DNA of 64,000 bases from Pezicula radicicola (lineage: Eukaryota; Ascomycota; Leotiomycetes; Helotiales; Dermateaceae), in assembly GCA_003008705.1 (NCBI GenBank), contig PDUO01000017.1:943032-1007031 (forward strand). The letters run 5' to 3'. Shown here one piece after another: positions 9,533 to 22,009 of this stretch. A program made the translations under genes and the position numbers. Below the pieces are notes generated by a model. That model had not been told where the DNA came from and did not search any database. It saw only the letters and a list, made by a program, of their open reading frames with translations. Positions within the stretch are counted from its first letter, which is position 1. The number at the start of each line of letters is the position of its first letter.

Positions 9533-12445
9533 TCAAGACGAACGAGTCCTTCTATAATACTCCACTGCCTCCTTCTCCTTCTGCAGTCTCTGCTCAGCAG
9601 TCAACCCATCATCAGCATGAGTAGGAACTACATGGTCTACCGGAGTAGCAGTAAACTGCGGACCACCAGACCCAGGTATGTATCCCGGCACAGGAGTGAG
9701 TTTAAAGCCAGAAATATTAGGAATACCAGCAGCAGCAGCAATATTCTGAGGGGGGGTCGTAATCTGAGTAATCGTCGAACCACCAGCTGAAGCTCCCGTT
9801 GTTGGGGAACGAGGAACGCGAGAAGCACCAGAGAAAGCATTTCGATTAGAGGTGTTGTAAAATTCAGGTTGTGTAACTTGTGGTGGCAAGTTTGCGTATG
9901 CTGGTATATTTTCGTGGTGATTAGCCCAGATTTGATCAGTCCAGTTGACACTTTTTCCGTTTGAGTGTTGCTCATGGTTATGAGGTTGATTTTGGTCCGT
10001 GGTGTTGTATGTGATGCCAAAGTTCTGACTGACTTCCTTTAGGACGAGGTCGGAAAATTCTGCGCGGTCCTGCATTATCAATATTTGCCCGTCACTAGTT
10101 TCACGTCTTCTGACCATGACATCTTTTACTGCTTGTAGAATATGTTTTTCGCGATCAGTAATGATACGGGTAGTAGGCTGGCTTGTAGGTTGACTGGTGT
10201 TGCTATCGATAGCCTCCTCGACCAAGGCTCTAATCTCAGCAGCTTTCTGGCCACCCACTAGTTTGGCGTGAGCGTTTTGTGTCTCGTCAGCTAGCCTGTT
10301 GGCGACATCACAGGCTCGACCCCAGGTTTGTTTCATTTGCTCATCTCTGTTTTTATATTCTGCCTCCAGCTCATCTTTCCTTGCCTTCGCTGCAGCAACG
10401 TAAGCATCAATCTCAGATTCCTTCTGTTTCAGTTCAGCCACAATCTTGACTTGTTCTTTATCTTGGTTTTCGATCTTTTGTTGCCACTCTAGCCTGCGGG
10501 CTCTTACTTCCGCCGTAAAATCAGCTTGTTCCTTTTCGAAAGCCGCTTTCCCATCCTCAAACTTCTTCACTCTCTTTCTTTCTTCATCTAGTTCCGTGTA
10601 GATAGGACCTATTTGGTTGGTTTCGACAAATTTCTGGACGTCCTGTTCCTGCTGTTGAGCTCTTGCCAGTGCTAGGTCGAGTTGGAGTTGCATAAGAGCA
10701 ACTGTATCTTTATGATTGTCATCATCGTGACTTCTCTTTTCCTCGTCGCGTTTAGCTTGCTTTGCATACGTGAGCAGATCTCGATTCTGCATTTCCCATG
10801 TACTGGCCCGTATAGGCCACATGGGATGAGCCACAGCCACGACCGTTGGCTTAGTCTCCATATCTCGAGTGACTTTAACTCCTGGGTGCTCTTGCCAAGC
10901 CGGAACGACAAAAATGGTTTTCAGGCTGTTAGTACTATTGCGAACGCGGAAATAGCGTGTTGTAATATCCACGGCTGAAATTCCAGTATTAGGATTTTTG
11001 GGGCCCCCACGCTGGGCGTCAGTGGAAGTTTGATTGTTTAGGGCATTCAAACGCAATTCGTCAGCAATTCGATCTTGTTTGTCAAGCTCTCGACTCAGGA
11101 ACTGCCAGACATCTTCGCCAGCATTGGTGAGCACAAAGCGGTCTTGCGGGTACACCATCTCACGAGCCTGACGCCCGTCTATACCCAGTTTATTGAGTGT
11201 CTGAGCAGGAGTAAGGGCCTCGCCGGCAAGGACGTCGGTGGCATTGGCATATAGTCGCTCCAGGTCATGTACTCGTTGCACGAGGCGCTGGCACCAGAGA
11301 ATCAATTGTCCCAGAAGAGTTGACTCGGCGAGACGGCGCTCTTCTTTTTCTTCTGCTAGAGGAAGAATTGCGAGAAGGCCACCTTTAGCACTGTACTCGT
11401 GGTCTAATAGTTCGAGCACTTCATTGGCATGTGCAATGAGGGATGCATGTATTGCGTACGGTAAGCTTGGTGTGTTTGGTTCGCTCAAATCCGATTTATA
11501 CAAAGGGCAGATATCTCTGATTTCCCGTCCTCGACCAGTTCCTTCAATACTGTTGATAATGCTGGTAAGTGGTAAGCGATGGTGCACTTCAGCATTACGA
11601 TAAGGTGCACTGAGGTCGTTTAACCAGTCATACGTCTCACCTGTCTCGAATGCAGGAATCGTCATGTTCCCTCCATTTCCGTCAGGGATAACAATGTTCT
11701 TGTTGTCGATGTAGCCGCCTTTCGTAGATGTTGAGAGATGAGCAATGAGAACTGTGAGTGACTGAACGTGCTGTTTCAGCTGTTCCAGGCTCGGAATAAC
11801 TCCTGGGGTTGATAGATATGAACAATTTACGTGGGACAGCCTTTGTATAAGTTTTGAGTCGAGTCCTTTGGATAATTTTGTTAGGCGACTTTGATAGGGT
11901 CCAGCGAAGGGCGTGGCGTGGACTAAGTCGGGAGGGTTCCTGGGCCCAGGAGCAGTCCCAAGTCTGAAATTTGGGCCATGGTGGTGGCCATTGCCATTGC
12001 CATGACCATGACCATGACCATGGTCTAGGTCATCATCTGGGTCATCATCTGGATCATCTCCATAATAATCATCTGCTCCCTGGTGTTGCTCTTCCATCAC
12101 TTGATTCTCTTCCGCATATTCTCCATGGTGGGGGTTGTTTGTTTGCCCCTGTGCAGAGTCATCGATATCCATCTGTTCTGCGTCTTGTGAAGTTGCCCTC
12201 TCTGCCTCTGCAGCTTCCTTGGAAACATCCGGGTACTGGGGATCGGCAGAGTTTTCTGGCATACCCACGTTGCTGCCCACTGGGAAACCGCGTTTGTTAG
12301 CAAAGTAGGGATAGTTGGGATCCGCTGACAGGCGCTCCCATTCCCTTCCCTGCGCTAGCAGACCTTCAATTTGTTCTTTAGGAGGGCCCGTATGCCTGGT
12401 AGAGGTGGGTATTGTCTTTCCGGAGTCTTTGGATTTGACGGGCAT
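9533..12445 (-). CDS. Large uncharacterised protein with acidic/His-Gly linker and long coiled coil
   Basis: Single open frame. I start at MPVKSKDSGKT (12445); an upstream in-frame ATG at 12496 would add 17 residues. About 970 residues. The order is: a charged, Pro/Gln-rich N-terminus; an Asp-rich stretch running into GHGHGHGNGNGHHHG, coded by a six-base tandem repeat near 11975-12028; a mostly helical middle region; and a long charged coiled coil at roughly residues 560-760, rich in E/K/Q. The C-terminus is Pro/Thr/Asn-rich and ends in VEYYRRTRSS. I recognise no enzyme motif. The coiled coil suggests a scaffold or structural role (inference). Confidence 0.75.
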   Translation of the reverse strand: MPVKSKDSGKTIPTSTRHTGPPKEQIEGLLAQGREWERLSADPNYPYFANKRGFPVGSNVGMPENSADPQYPDVSKEAAEAERATSQDAEQMDIDDSAQGQTNNPHHGEYAEENQVMEEQHQGADDYYGDDPDDDPDDDLDHGHGHGHGNGNGHHHGPNFRLGTAPGPRNPPDLVHATPFAGPYQSRLTKLSKGLDSKLIQRLSHVNCSYLSTPGVIPSLEQLKQHVQSLTVLIAHLSTSTKGGYIDNKNIVIPDGNGGNMTIPAFETGETYDWLNDLSAPYRNAEVHHRLPLTSIINSIEGTGRGREIRDICPLYKSDLSEPNTPSLPYAIHASLIAHANEVLELLDHEYSAKGGLLAILPLAEEKEERRLAESTLLGQLILWCQRLVQRVHDLERLYANATDVLAGEALTPAQTLNKLGIDGRQAREMVYPQDRFVLTNAGEDVWQFLSRELDKQDRIADELRLNALNNQTSTDAQRGGPKNPNTGISAVDITTRYFRVRNSTNSLKTIFVVPAWQEHPGVKVTRDMETKPTVVAVAHPMWPIRASTWEMQNRDLLTYAKQAKRDEEKRSHDDDNHKDTVALMQLQLDLALARAQQQEQDVQKFVETNQIGPIYTELDEERKRVKKFEDGKAAFEKEQADFTAEVRARRLEWQQKIENQDKEQVKIVAELKQKESEIDAYVAAAKARKDELEAEYKNRDEQMKQTWGRACDVANRLADETQNAHAKLVGGQKAAEIRALVEEAIDSNTSQPTSQPTTRIITDREKHILQAVKDVMVRRRETSDGQILIMQDRAEFSDLVLKEVSQNFGITYNTTDQNQPHNHEQHSNGKSVNWTDQIWANHHENIPAYANLPPQVTQPEFYNTSNRNAFSGASRVPRSPTTGASAGGSTITQITTPPQNIAAAAGIPNISGFKLTPVPGYIPGSGGPQFTATPVDHVVPTHADDGLTAEQRLQKEKEAVEYYRRTRSS
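11966..12060. repeat. Simple in-frame tandem repeats
   Basis: ATGGCC/ATGACC-type hexamer units (11973-12028) followed by GGTCATCATCT units. They code the Gly-His and Asp-rich stretches of the overlapping coiled-coil protein gene. Such tracts often vary in length between strains. Confidence 0.7.
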
Positions 12446-14659
12446 ATTAAGATTGTTGGACGAAATAAATATAGTTTTGTTGTCAATCACGATCAAGATG
12501 CGTGTAATCTTGGATCACGGAAAGAGGAAAGAGGGTGTGGGAAAAGCAACAGTAAACACAAGAGCCGATTGACTGTTCTGAAATATGCATTTCCCATGCC
12601 AGAGGTGCTCCTCACGCAACCAATGTCTCACTGGAAGGTGTGAAAGGGATACACCACGTGATATAAATGACATGAGTGAGGTGAAAGACTTTTCGAGGCT
12701 AGGGGATGCGGAAATAGGATAAATTCCACAAGGGAGATAGGAATGGGTAGAATATTAATAAATATTTCGCGGAATAGCGCCCATATCAATACAATGAAGT
12801 GAGACAGCATAAGGTAGGTTCTGGGTTGCCAACATGGAATTTAAAAACCAGCAATACAATGAGCCACTAGCTGTGTATTATACAGGTAAATATTGCTCCA
12901 ATGATTAGGACAAGACAGCAGATAAAACAAGAAATACAGGGCCAGAGAGCTTACAATTGCATGATAATAGCAAGACGAAACTCGAGCCAGTGTACGGAGT
13001 TGCATAAGGACAGTTTTGACTTAGCAGACTGGGAAGAAATTCAAGAAAAAGTGGGAGGAACCCAAAGAAGCAACCAAAAACAAATGGCTGGTAAACAGAG
13101 GCCCATCTAACTAGGGCAATAGGAATAGAGGATTACTCTGCGCAGATAGCTAGTAGATACTGTCGTAGCGAAAGGTACTGGTGGAAGGATAGAAGACCTT
13201 GAAATTGCTTGCCACTGCTTTTCTTTTCGTTGGCCTCCTCGTCTGCGATACCCAACCTAGCCTCTGATGCTCTATGAATTACTGAGGATAAATCAACCAC
13301 CGAATTAGCGCGAGTGGCTCGAGCAGCGATAGGGTCAGTGGTCGCAATATCGCCTGTCGAATTCTCAGACAGAGACACGGAGGTGAGAGACACGATGCTA
13401 CCTTTCGTGGTGCTAGAGGTTGCTTTAATGGAGGTGGTTCAGATTCTTGTCGAATGATGAAGTATGGTACTTCGAAGTGTTCTAAAGTTAAGATGCCTAG
13501 GTACTCCGTAGGTAATGCTGAACTGGAAGGTTTGCCCTTACGCAGGACCACATGTGTTACTATCAGACGGCACGACGCGCACGCGAGCTAGTTTGGCGTC
13601 CTTGACTCCTTGGTGCTCCCTGCCCTGAGTTGAGTTGATACTCCACAGCAGCTTTGGGCAGGTGAGAGTGAGTGAAGCAGGAATCCGCCCCAAAGGTAGG
13701 ACGGTACTACTCCGTACGGTCTGGATAGCTTCATCCCATCTGCAGGTTACCGTTGCCGTGGCCATGCCACCATGATGGCAAAAATTTGAAATTGAAATTC
13801 GTTCAGCTGGGCAGGCTGAAAGGGCGGAGCTTGCCAACCTTCTGGACCAATGATGACCCCTGTTCACAGGCCGACGGCAGAACCTCACATCGCTAATATT
13901 TTGAAGATAAGCCCAGGAGCAATCATTCTCAGCGCCAAAAACCTCATGAAACGTCTGCATATTAATAGCTAACTACACTAATAAATTGAAAAAGATATAA
14001 ACTTTGGAAGAGGGCATCCACCTTGCTGTGCAGATCTCAGCTCGGCAGCACCTTGATTTCGAAAGGGGTTTCATCATTTTTCTGCACGTCGTTGTTGCCA
14101 GCTTGCTTGCTGTGGACATCAAATTATTATTTGACAGCCATCCCCCCACACACACACGGCTGCCAGCCTTCCTCTTTCTTTGTCGCACGTACTGTACAGT
14201 ACTGTACCAATCTTACAAGTACACAAGTACCGACACAATTCTTGTGCAGAGCACAACATTATTCACAACATTTCCCTGATTCCCTTTCCCAGTCATACGT
14301 TTCTGCTGTCATCTCTCTAAAGTTCTCTCCTCTCTCAGCAGGATTCGAGGAGACGTCCACCAGGGCTAAAACACGAAAGCAGACGCTTCCCAGCCTTCAA
14401 GCACATTGGGGAGATTTCCTACCAGGGTTGCCAGCCTTTTCTGCAGTTCAGACGTCACCGACCAACTTGGCTGGCAAATCCTTGAATTTTGGCGTGTCGA
14501 CCCCTGTCTCTCCTCCCCAAACGAAACCTGCGCGTCGTCAAGCATACATCCATCTCCAGACCCTTTATTTTTCGACTCGACCTTCTTCTCACCTCACCTC
14601 GAGAAAGTGAAGATTCGAATTGACGACCATCCTTCTCATCAATTCGCGCCACTTCAACA
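12446..14659. other. Intergenic, about 2.2 kb
   Basis: Promoters of the coiled-coil protein gene (minus) and the channel gene (plus). The last 350 bases are C/T-rich, typical of a fungal 5' UTR. Overlapping perfect palindromes of GTACTGTACAGTAC type occur near 14190-14207. Three overlapping minus-strand open frames at 13133-13960 have no recognisable content. Confidence 0.5.
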
Positions 14660-17636
14660 ATGGTTGATACAGGCTCCGACCCGAATCAGGGCTCTGCCCA
14701 GGACGTAAGTAATTCTTTTAAGGTGCCCTTGATATTTAACAGAACAAGTAAAACTAACTCTCAGTTTTTGACTATAGACGACACCCGTCTCACTTTCAGG
14801 CCTAGTCTCGACACTCATTCCAACGGCTTTATATGCGCTTGCCTACGTCTCCATTTTCCTGATCCTGCGGAGAACTCAGCGACGTTACTATGCGCCTAGA
14901 ACATATCTAGGAACACTTCGCGAAGAGTGAGTTGCGATTGCTGTCGCTAATTGAACCAAGCTAACGAATATCTAGAGAGCGTACTCCTGCCTTACCGACT
15001 GGCCTCTTGAATTGGTTTGGCGCCTTCTGGAAGATCCCCGATAGCTATGCGCTCCAACATCAATCCCTTGATGCCTTCCTCTTTCTTCGATTCCTTCGCA
15101 TGACAGTGGTCATCGCATTCGTTGGCCTCTGTATCACATGGCCTGTGCTCTTCCCCATCTACATTACGGGCAAGGGAACTGGACAGCAACTTGACATTCT
15201 GAGCATGAGCAACATCAATACGGGAACCGACGCAGGAAAATATCGACTATTTGCGTCTGCTTTGTGTGGATGGCTTTTTTTCGGATTTGTGTTGGCCTTG
15301 GTCACGAGAGAGAGCATCTACTACATCAACTTGCGCCAGGCCTTCCTCCTCTCACCTGTCTATGGAAATCGCATTTCTTCCAGAACTGTCCTCTTCACTT
15401 CCGTCCCCAAACTTTACCTCGATGAAACAAAGCTCCGAAAGGTCTTTGGTAAGGCTGTTAAGAACATCTGGATCACGGCCGATACCGAGAAACTCGATGA
15501 GCTAGTGGAAGAAAGAGATGAAGTCGCTTATATGTTGGAAGCTGCTGAGGTCAAGTTGATCAAGTTGGCAAATGGCGAGCGATTGAAGGCTGTCCAAGAA
15601 GGTGGCAATCATGAAGATGAACCCCTCGAAGGTCCCGCATCACAAGAATCTGGCTCGCTTGCTGCTCGTTGGATCCCTACCAAGAAGCGACCTACTCACA
15701 GACTCGGCAAATTTGGTCTTATCGGACGTAAAGGTAAGCCTGAAATCCATTAAGTTTAACAATGCAAGCATATAACTAACGTCTCTCTAGTCGACACTAT
15801 CAACTGGTGCAGAACCAGACTTGAGACTCTCATTCCCGAGGTTGAGGCTGCCCAAGCCTCATACCGAGCTGGTGAGACGAAGAAGATTGGTGGTGTATTC
15901 ATCGAATTTCATCATCAATCTGATGCTCAAGCTGCATTCCAAACATTGGCCCATCACCAGGCACTACACAGTAAGTGGCTACCTCTACGTGTCTTACCAA
16001 CGCCTTTCCACGTAGGGCAAGTAATACTGACCCTTTGCTCTTTAATAGTGTCCCCAAGATACATCGGTGTTAACCCCAACGAGGTCGTGTGGAAGTCCCT
16101 CAAGATCTCCTGGTGGCAGAAGGTCATTCGCCGCTTCGCAGTTCTCGGTTTCATTACTGCCCTGGTTATTTGGTGGGCTATTCCTGTTGGAATCGTAGGT
16201 ATCATTTCGAACATCAGCTATTTGGAGAACGTCGAGATAGGAGGAGTTGCATTCCTCTCTTGGCTCAAGAAGATACCAACAATCATCATGGGTGTCGTAC
16301 AAGGTCTTCTGCCCGGTATTGCACTGTCTATCCTCATGTCCTTAGTTCCCGTCATCATGCGAAGTAAGTACCTACTCTATACACCTAAATTCTGATCTGT
16401 GCTAACAGTCTATAGAATGTGCCAAAGTTTCTGGTGAACCTTCCCTCGCTAGAGTAGAATTATTTACCCAGAATGCCTAGTATGTACAAAGTTTCCTACA
16501 TCCTTCCAAAAAGAGTAATACTGACCATGAACCCCAGTTTCTCCTTCCAAGTGATTCAAGTCTTCCTTGTTACTACTCTCTCCAGCGGCTTTGCTTCTGT
16601 CGTTCAGGGAATCATTGATCAGCCATCCTCTGCCGTAACCATCCTTGCCCAACAGTTACCTACCGCCTCCAACTTCTATATCTCTTACTTCCTTGTGCAA
16701 GGTCTCAGTGTGGCCTCGGGCGTCATCTCTCAAGTTGTTGGCTTCATTCTCTTCAGAGTACTCTACATGTTCCTTGCTGGTACCCCAAGAAAGATGTACG
16801 TCAAGTGGAGCAACCTTTCTGCCATTTCATGGGGTTCTTCTTTGCCGGTTTTCACCAACATCGCTGTTATCTCGATCACATACTCCTGCATCGCACCACT
16901 GATGCTTGCTTTCGCTACTATTGGCATGTCCTTCTTCTACATTGCCTATCGCTACAACATTCTCTTCGTCACCGACGCCAAAATCGATACTAAGGGCCTG
17001 ATATACCCACGCGCGCTTCAGCAGCTTCTCGTAGGTGTCTACCTCGCCGAGGTCTGCATGATCGGACTTTTCGCCATTGCCAAATCCGTTGGCCCAGTTG
17101 TCTTAATGGTCGTATTCTTGATCTTTACAGTCCTTTACCACTTCTCCCTCAACGCAGCTCTTGACCCTCTTCTCTACAACCTTCCCAAATCTCTTGAGGT
17201 CGAAGAAGAATCCCTCCGTGCCGATCTCGAGGTCGGTAACGGCTCTGAGAACGAGAAGACCATCAGCGGAAAAGGAATGGAGGTCGGACCAGCAGAGCAA
17301 AAGAAACCAAACTTTATCGCCAAGTTCATGAAGCCACATATATTTTCTGATTACGCTACTCTTCGCCGAATGGTACCGCACAATCTCGTCGATGCCGATA
17401 ATCTATATGATGAGGCTACTGCGCGTAATGCTTACTTCCCTCCTTCCGTCACCAGCGACACTCCACTCCTCTGGATTCCTCGAGATGATGGTGGTATTTC
17501 TCGCCAAGAGGTCATGCATACTAGCAAGATCATTCCGATTACCGATGAAGGATGCATATTTAACGAAAAGAACAAGCTTGTCTGGGATACCGAGGGGGCA
17601 AGACCTCCTTTGTGGACCGAGAAGACTTACTACTGA
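14660..17636 (+). CDS. CSC1/TMEM63-family osmosensitive cation channel (Rsn1/Phm7 group)
   Basis: Multi-pass membrane protein of the calcium-permeable stress-gated channel family (DUF221/RSN1). Seven exons (14660-14704, 14778-14926, 14976-15733, 15791-15970, 16049-16363, 16416-16479, 16538-17636) close to 869 residues. Exon 2 codes the first membrane segment (STLIPTALYALAYVSIFLILRR), and further segments follow at RMTVVIAFVGLCITWPV and LCGWLFFGFVLALVT. A cytosolic loop starts with LFTSVPKLYLDETKLRKVFG, the RNA-recognition-like part of the family. The core follows from VNPNEVVWKSLKISWWQK, with helices up to VLMVVFLIFTVLYHFSLNAAL. The soluble tail has PHNLVDADNLYDEA and ends LWTEKTYY. Likely in the plasma membrane or an internal membrane. 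Confidence 0.93.
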
Positions 17637-18521
17637 TCGTTCATCACTTTTGAGTTATGGATACATTTTGATCCCATAAGATCTTTTACTTTTAAGTTGT
17701 TGACACTAGAACCTGTTACTTTTTGTCGAATTCAGCGTGGCGTTCGTGAGAATGGGGAACCTGGGATCTGAATAAATGATCCAATGAATTGGAAAACGAA
17801 AGCAAGTGCGTGAGCTTGTATTGGGGTTTTATGTGTGCGAGTAGATACCCTCCCTCGATTGAGCACTTCATTTTATTAGCTTGCTTATCTCTGTTGATGT
17901 CAGAATAATAATTAGTTAATGAGAATCAGATTAGATCAAATCAAATAAATGATGAACTTAATATCTCTGAAGTGTAGCATAATTAAGAACTTTTAAAGGC
18001 TTTTTGCAAGAACTTGATCTGTACCCTTGTCATACCTCACTTCCTTTGTACAACAGTACACTGGGTTTGAACAGAGATTTCGTTGCATAACGCGCAGGTA
18101 TCTGATTCATGAAGAGTCTCTTTTCTGTTGATTTCGTTGCAAGACGCGTATCTATCTAATTCAATTGACTTTGATTAGTGCTCCTAGTTGTTCTTTTTGT
18201 TGCACAATGCACAGATTCACTTCGATTCACTCTTGTATTCAAGGCTCAGTCTCTCCCATTAAGCAATCTGTCCCAAATAGTGAGGCGTACATAACAGAAA
18301 CATATGATTTCATATCAATATCAATAGTTGCGATATAGTATGGTATCATAGTCCTACATTGATTTTTCTCTCTACCTTCCAGGATTTTTATCTACTCAAA
18401 GAAGAAAAGGAAGAACGCCATAAGTATGCGGCATGCCCAACCCCATATCTCATACCTTCATATCTAAGCCATGGTCCTGCTCTTTGAAGTACAGAGCTTC
18501 CAATAGTATAAGATCCACCCA
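17637..18521. other. Intergenic between convergent genes
   Basis: This holds the 3' ends of the channel and phosphatase genes, with AT-rich sequence at 17900-18000 and the imperfect repeat listed separately at 18076-18235. I see no coding signal. Confidence 0.5.
18076..18235. repeat. Three imperfect direct repeats
   Basis: Copies begin near 18076, 18130 and 18193. The first two share GATTTCGTTGCA, then A-ACGCG and TATCT-ATTCA; the third keeps TTGTTGCACAATGCACAGATTCA. Spacing is about 54 and 63 bases. The function is unknown. Confidence 0.5.
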
Positions 18522-19947
18522 TTACAAGAAATAATCAGCAACAGGTTTCTTCGCAGGCATTCCCCTACTGTCCTGTGGTGCAGCTTGGAAAACCCTATAC
18601 CGTCTTGCTGGTCCTGCTAATCTCTCCTTCTCTCTCATACCTCCTAGACTTCTACCCACATCCCCATTACTCCTCTCTTGAATTCCGCCACCACCTCCAT
18701 CTTCACCTAGTTCCAGTATCGCTGCTACATTGCCGCAGCGATAGCAGTAATTCGGTGCTGACCATACGGTTACAATGCTGTTGTCGAACATCTCTTTGAA
18801 GCCTTCCATTACAAGTTGATGAGCACGAGCGATCATTGAGAGATTGTTAGCGTGGTTGAAAACTTTGACAATATCGGCCCCGAAGAGAAATCCTGCTCCT
18901 CGAGGGGAGAGACCCCAGCCTTCAATCTCGTCGGGATCTGACCACAGGAGATCACACATGGCGCCTTCGTGGGGAACTTCTTGTTTGCGATCTAGGAGAC
19001 GAATTTTGTCTACTGTATCGATTAGGGGCGAGAGACCGCCATGGACACAGAGAACTGCTCCGCCTGGGTTTCCTGTACTACCTCCACTAGAGCCTGATGC
19101 TCCTGAGCCTGGAGGACCGGTCTTTGCTGGCGAAGAGGATTTTCGGGGTGACCTTGACATGGAATTTTGACCTTTCTTTCGAGGAAATCTGTTGAGGATA
19201 TCACCGTCTGCATTTAGAACTTCAATTTCAATGTCCGCATCTATGTATTCTTGTGTGCTTGTTATGTTGTTCGTTTTCGATTGTGTCCCTGTCGAAGTCT
19301 CATCTGCTGGTTGTAAACTGCTGGATGCTCCCAGGACTATTGCACCGAGTGCTAAGTAATCGAAGACTTCGCAGCAGTACCTCCACACATTTGCTGATCC
19401 GTATTTGCGCAGGCATTCGTCGTAGAAACCGTATACGGTTGTGATCTGTCGGGACTCGTGGTTTCCGCGGATTAGGGTCATTCGATCGGGATAGCGGACT
19501 TTGAGACAGAGAAGAAGGAGAAACGATTCGAGAGAGTAGAAACCGCGGTCAACGAAATCACCTGGGGGAGGAAGTTAGTGTCGCGGGCTCTGTACGAGAA
19601 GTTGGTCAACGGTACCCATAAAAAGATAGTTGGTGTCTGGCACATCTCCGCCTACTCGGAAGAGCTCCATGAGATCATGAAACTGTCCATGGATATCACC
19701 GCATATCTATAGCCACAGTCAGCTTCGCTATTGCATCTCCTCCTCATGATAACGTACTGTGACCGGCGCAGTCACTGTAACCACATTTCCTTCCTCGATC
19801 AACAGCTCTCGGGCTTTGTGACACAGTTCTCTCACCTGTGCTTCCGGTATTGGCCGGCATGCTCGTAATTGCGCAATGGCTCTGCAGATTGTTAGTAGAA
19901 TTCTAGGTAGCTGAACAAGAGCTGTACTTGTCCAAATCCTTCACCAT
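18522..19947 (-). CDS. PP2A-type Ser/Thr phosphatase catalytic subunit, Ppg1-like
   Basis: Metallophosphoesterase. Exons 19947-19928, 19881-19758, 19706-19616 and 19561-18522 close to 424 residues. All metal and catalytic signatures are present: [28 protein letters not shown] and CVHGGLSP. The N-terminus ([20 protein letters not shown]) and the tail ending ADYFL fit the PP2A/PP4/PP6/Ppg1 group. The terminal DYFL is the site methylated in PP2A. The pattern VPDTNYLF plus YCYRCGN matches Ppg1 better than Sit4. An insert of about 90 Ser/Pro/Gly-rich residues splits the core between the IVLG strand and CVHGG. In yeast Ppg1 works with the Far complex (known of the family); the same here is inference. 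Confidence 0.9.
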
Positions 19948-20552
19948 CTTGTTCTCTGGAGCGCTGCGAGCTCGCAAGGATGCAGACTCCTAGATATTGT
20001 GGTGCCAAAGATACTGAGAGCTGTGCAGGATATTTCTGTCTTGAATAGAGCTATAGAAAGTTACTGGCGCATCGGGATGTGGGTGGCGCAAACGAGGTTG
20101 GTAATTATCCTGTTGCTCAAATATCTCTTGGCGAAGGATATAAAGCTAAAGGCCGTATCGTAAGAAGACTTCGCGTAGATACCACAGAAACTGACAATAT
20201 AACCCTCTGTGTTCTGGGGATGGACGCGTATTCTCAAAAGGCTTGAAGATATACTTCTTCACAGCCGCGCGTGAGGTTGATCCCGAACAAGGCAGATAGA
20301 TCGCCGAGGATCACGCTAGCGGGGAGCTAGCCTGATTAGATTGTTCAACCTTCAACTTTCCTTCTGCTGAAAGCTCACTCCAACACATCGCTGCCAATGC
20401 TAAATTAATGACTTTCCTTCACCAACGCGTGCAGTCGTAGGTAAGTGACCAATCTCACCCAATTGACCCTATTCCCCAATTACTAAAAAGACACAGCACT
20501 AATTCCCTCATTTATCGTCTCTGCCCAAAAGCACCCAAAGGCACAAAAAGTC
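19948..20552. promoter_or_regulatory. Divergent intergenic region
   Basis: 605 bases between the Ppg1-like phosphatase (minus) and the small membrane protein (plus), so both promoters must be here. I recognise no specific binding site. Confidence 0.4.
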
Positions 20553-20921
20553 ATGCCACCACATCTCCATCCCCGGTCGAAATTCACATCCTCCCTCTTC
20601 GCAACTACGCTCTTTGCCAGTTTCTTTGTCGTTGCCTTGCCGCATGCTCTACCATGTCCCGCACCTCGAAGAGTATACGCAGATGGAGAAATGCCTGACG
20701 GCACACCGAGGAGGCGGAGGCGGCGGAAGCAAGCGGAGCCATTGAAAGACGAGAATGATGAGAAGGGTGAGGAAAGCAACAGCGATGTAGAGCAGCTGGA
20801 GACTGGTGCGAGGAGATCGAGGAGGAGTTGCCCTGTGCCAAAACCGGGTGGCTTGGTTGGGGAGGTTTTAGGCTTCAAGGGTCCGAGTAAAGGGGATGGA
20901 CAGGGGAAGGGACCGCCATAA
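20553..20921 (+). CDS. Small single-pass membrane or secreted protein, conserved type
   Basis: 122 residues, one exon. MPPHLHPRSKF is followed by a hydrophobic segment (SSLFATTLFASFFVVALPHAL, residues about 13-33), then PCPAPR and an Arg-rich patch (RRRRRRK, residues about 53-59). The rest is acidic and Gly/Pro-rich. The segment could be a signal anchor, with the basic tail following it. I do not know the function. A coding origin is supported by the clean frame and the ordered layout; the alternative is a chance frame. Confidence 0.55.
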   Translation: MPPHLHPRSKFTSSLFATTLFASFFVVALPHALPCPAPRRVYADGEMPDGTPRRRRRRKQAEPLKDENDEKGEESNSDVEQLETGARRSRRSCPVPKPGGLVGEVLGFKGPSKGDGQGKGPP

Positions 20922-22009
20922 GAAATTGTTGGTTGGAATCGAGAACTGTACATACTGTACCATCGCCACTGTATAATTGCGACGAATACAAACATACTAG
21001 GGAGGAACTCTAGTGACTTTGTCCTGGTACATAAACTTTGCATGAGGAATTTGGAACCAAAGCCTTGAATTGTGCTTCCTTTCTTCTTGAACGCAGGACA
21101 GTCACGGCGCTATGCCTCACGCTCGAAAATACTGATTCTGAAGGTTTGGGGCTGGGATAGGCCATGCTCTTTGCGGAATTTAAGGAGTATCACGTCTATG
21201 CCCAGTGCTCTGCTTCATTGACCTTATAGCTCTTGCATCTATTTGCTGAGTTGCCCAAATTATTGGCTGATAGTAGGACAACAGTCTAGTTCTATCAACC
21301 CTTCGTATTCTCCTGTTTACAGACAGCTCTTTTATATATAGAATAAGAATTGTACCTAATACCACACATCTACCACTTGCCGGGCTGCTTAGTAAATGAT
21401 GCGATCTTATTGGCTTATAACTTCCACGTGCGTTGTCCAAACTTCCAACATGAGCTACAACTTGCAGCGCTGGTTGACTTACTAATAGAGTGCCCCCCCA
21501 AAATTTTCATTCCTTCACCCTCAAGAATGGAACTAAGTACGTAGTCTTTGCTTCCGCTTATCAGCACAAGTTTGTGGTTGCGGATTTCCTTGGCCGTGCA
21601 ATGACGACCGCTATAATGGCCCCGTCAGGTTGCCAACGGAGTTATTTCTGTCGCACAGCAACATACCCAGCGTAGACATCAAAATAACACATGAGGCCTC
21701 CTAAGGGAGTTCTTGATGGGTCTAATCAAGGATTCCAGGGCTGCGACAACCTTCTTCGGGTTATTAGTCGTGCCAAAGCTTCCATTCATTGTGTCGGACA
21801 GAAACTTGCATTCGATAAATCAGTGGGCTAGCCAACACATACCCGTAGTCAAATAGCATTACGGTCACATGAAACCCTTGTGACCAATGTCGCCATTCTA
21901 GATACAAAATATCGACCGGTCAACGCTCCTCGACTCGTAAAGTTCATTAGCTGCCTCTTTCTTCCTATGAAAACTTAGGTTAAGCTTAAGCAGTGAGGGT
22001 GCACTGTTC

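Noticed and set aside
13133..13960. Three overlapping minus-strand frames that might be one spliced gene
   Set aside because: I could not join them with in-phase splice sites into anything with a domain, and the composition looks random.
14023..14610. Plus frame just upstream of the channel gene
   Set aside because: It lies in the pyrimidine-rich leader; the Ser/Pro/Leu bias is that of translated C/T-rich UTR.
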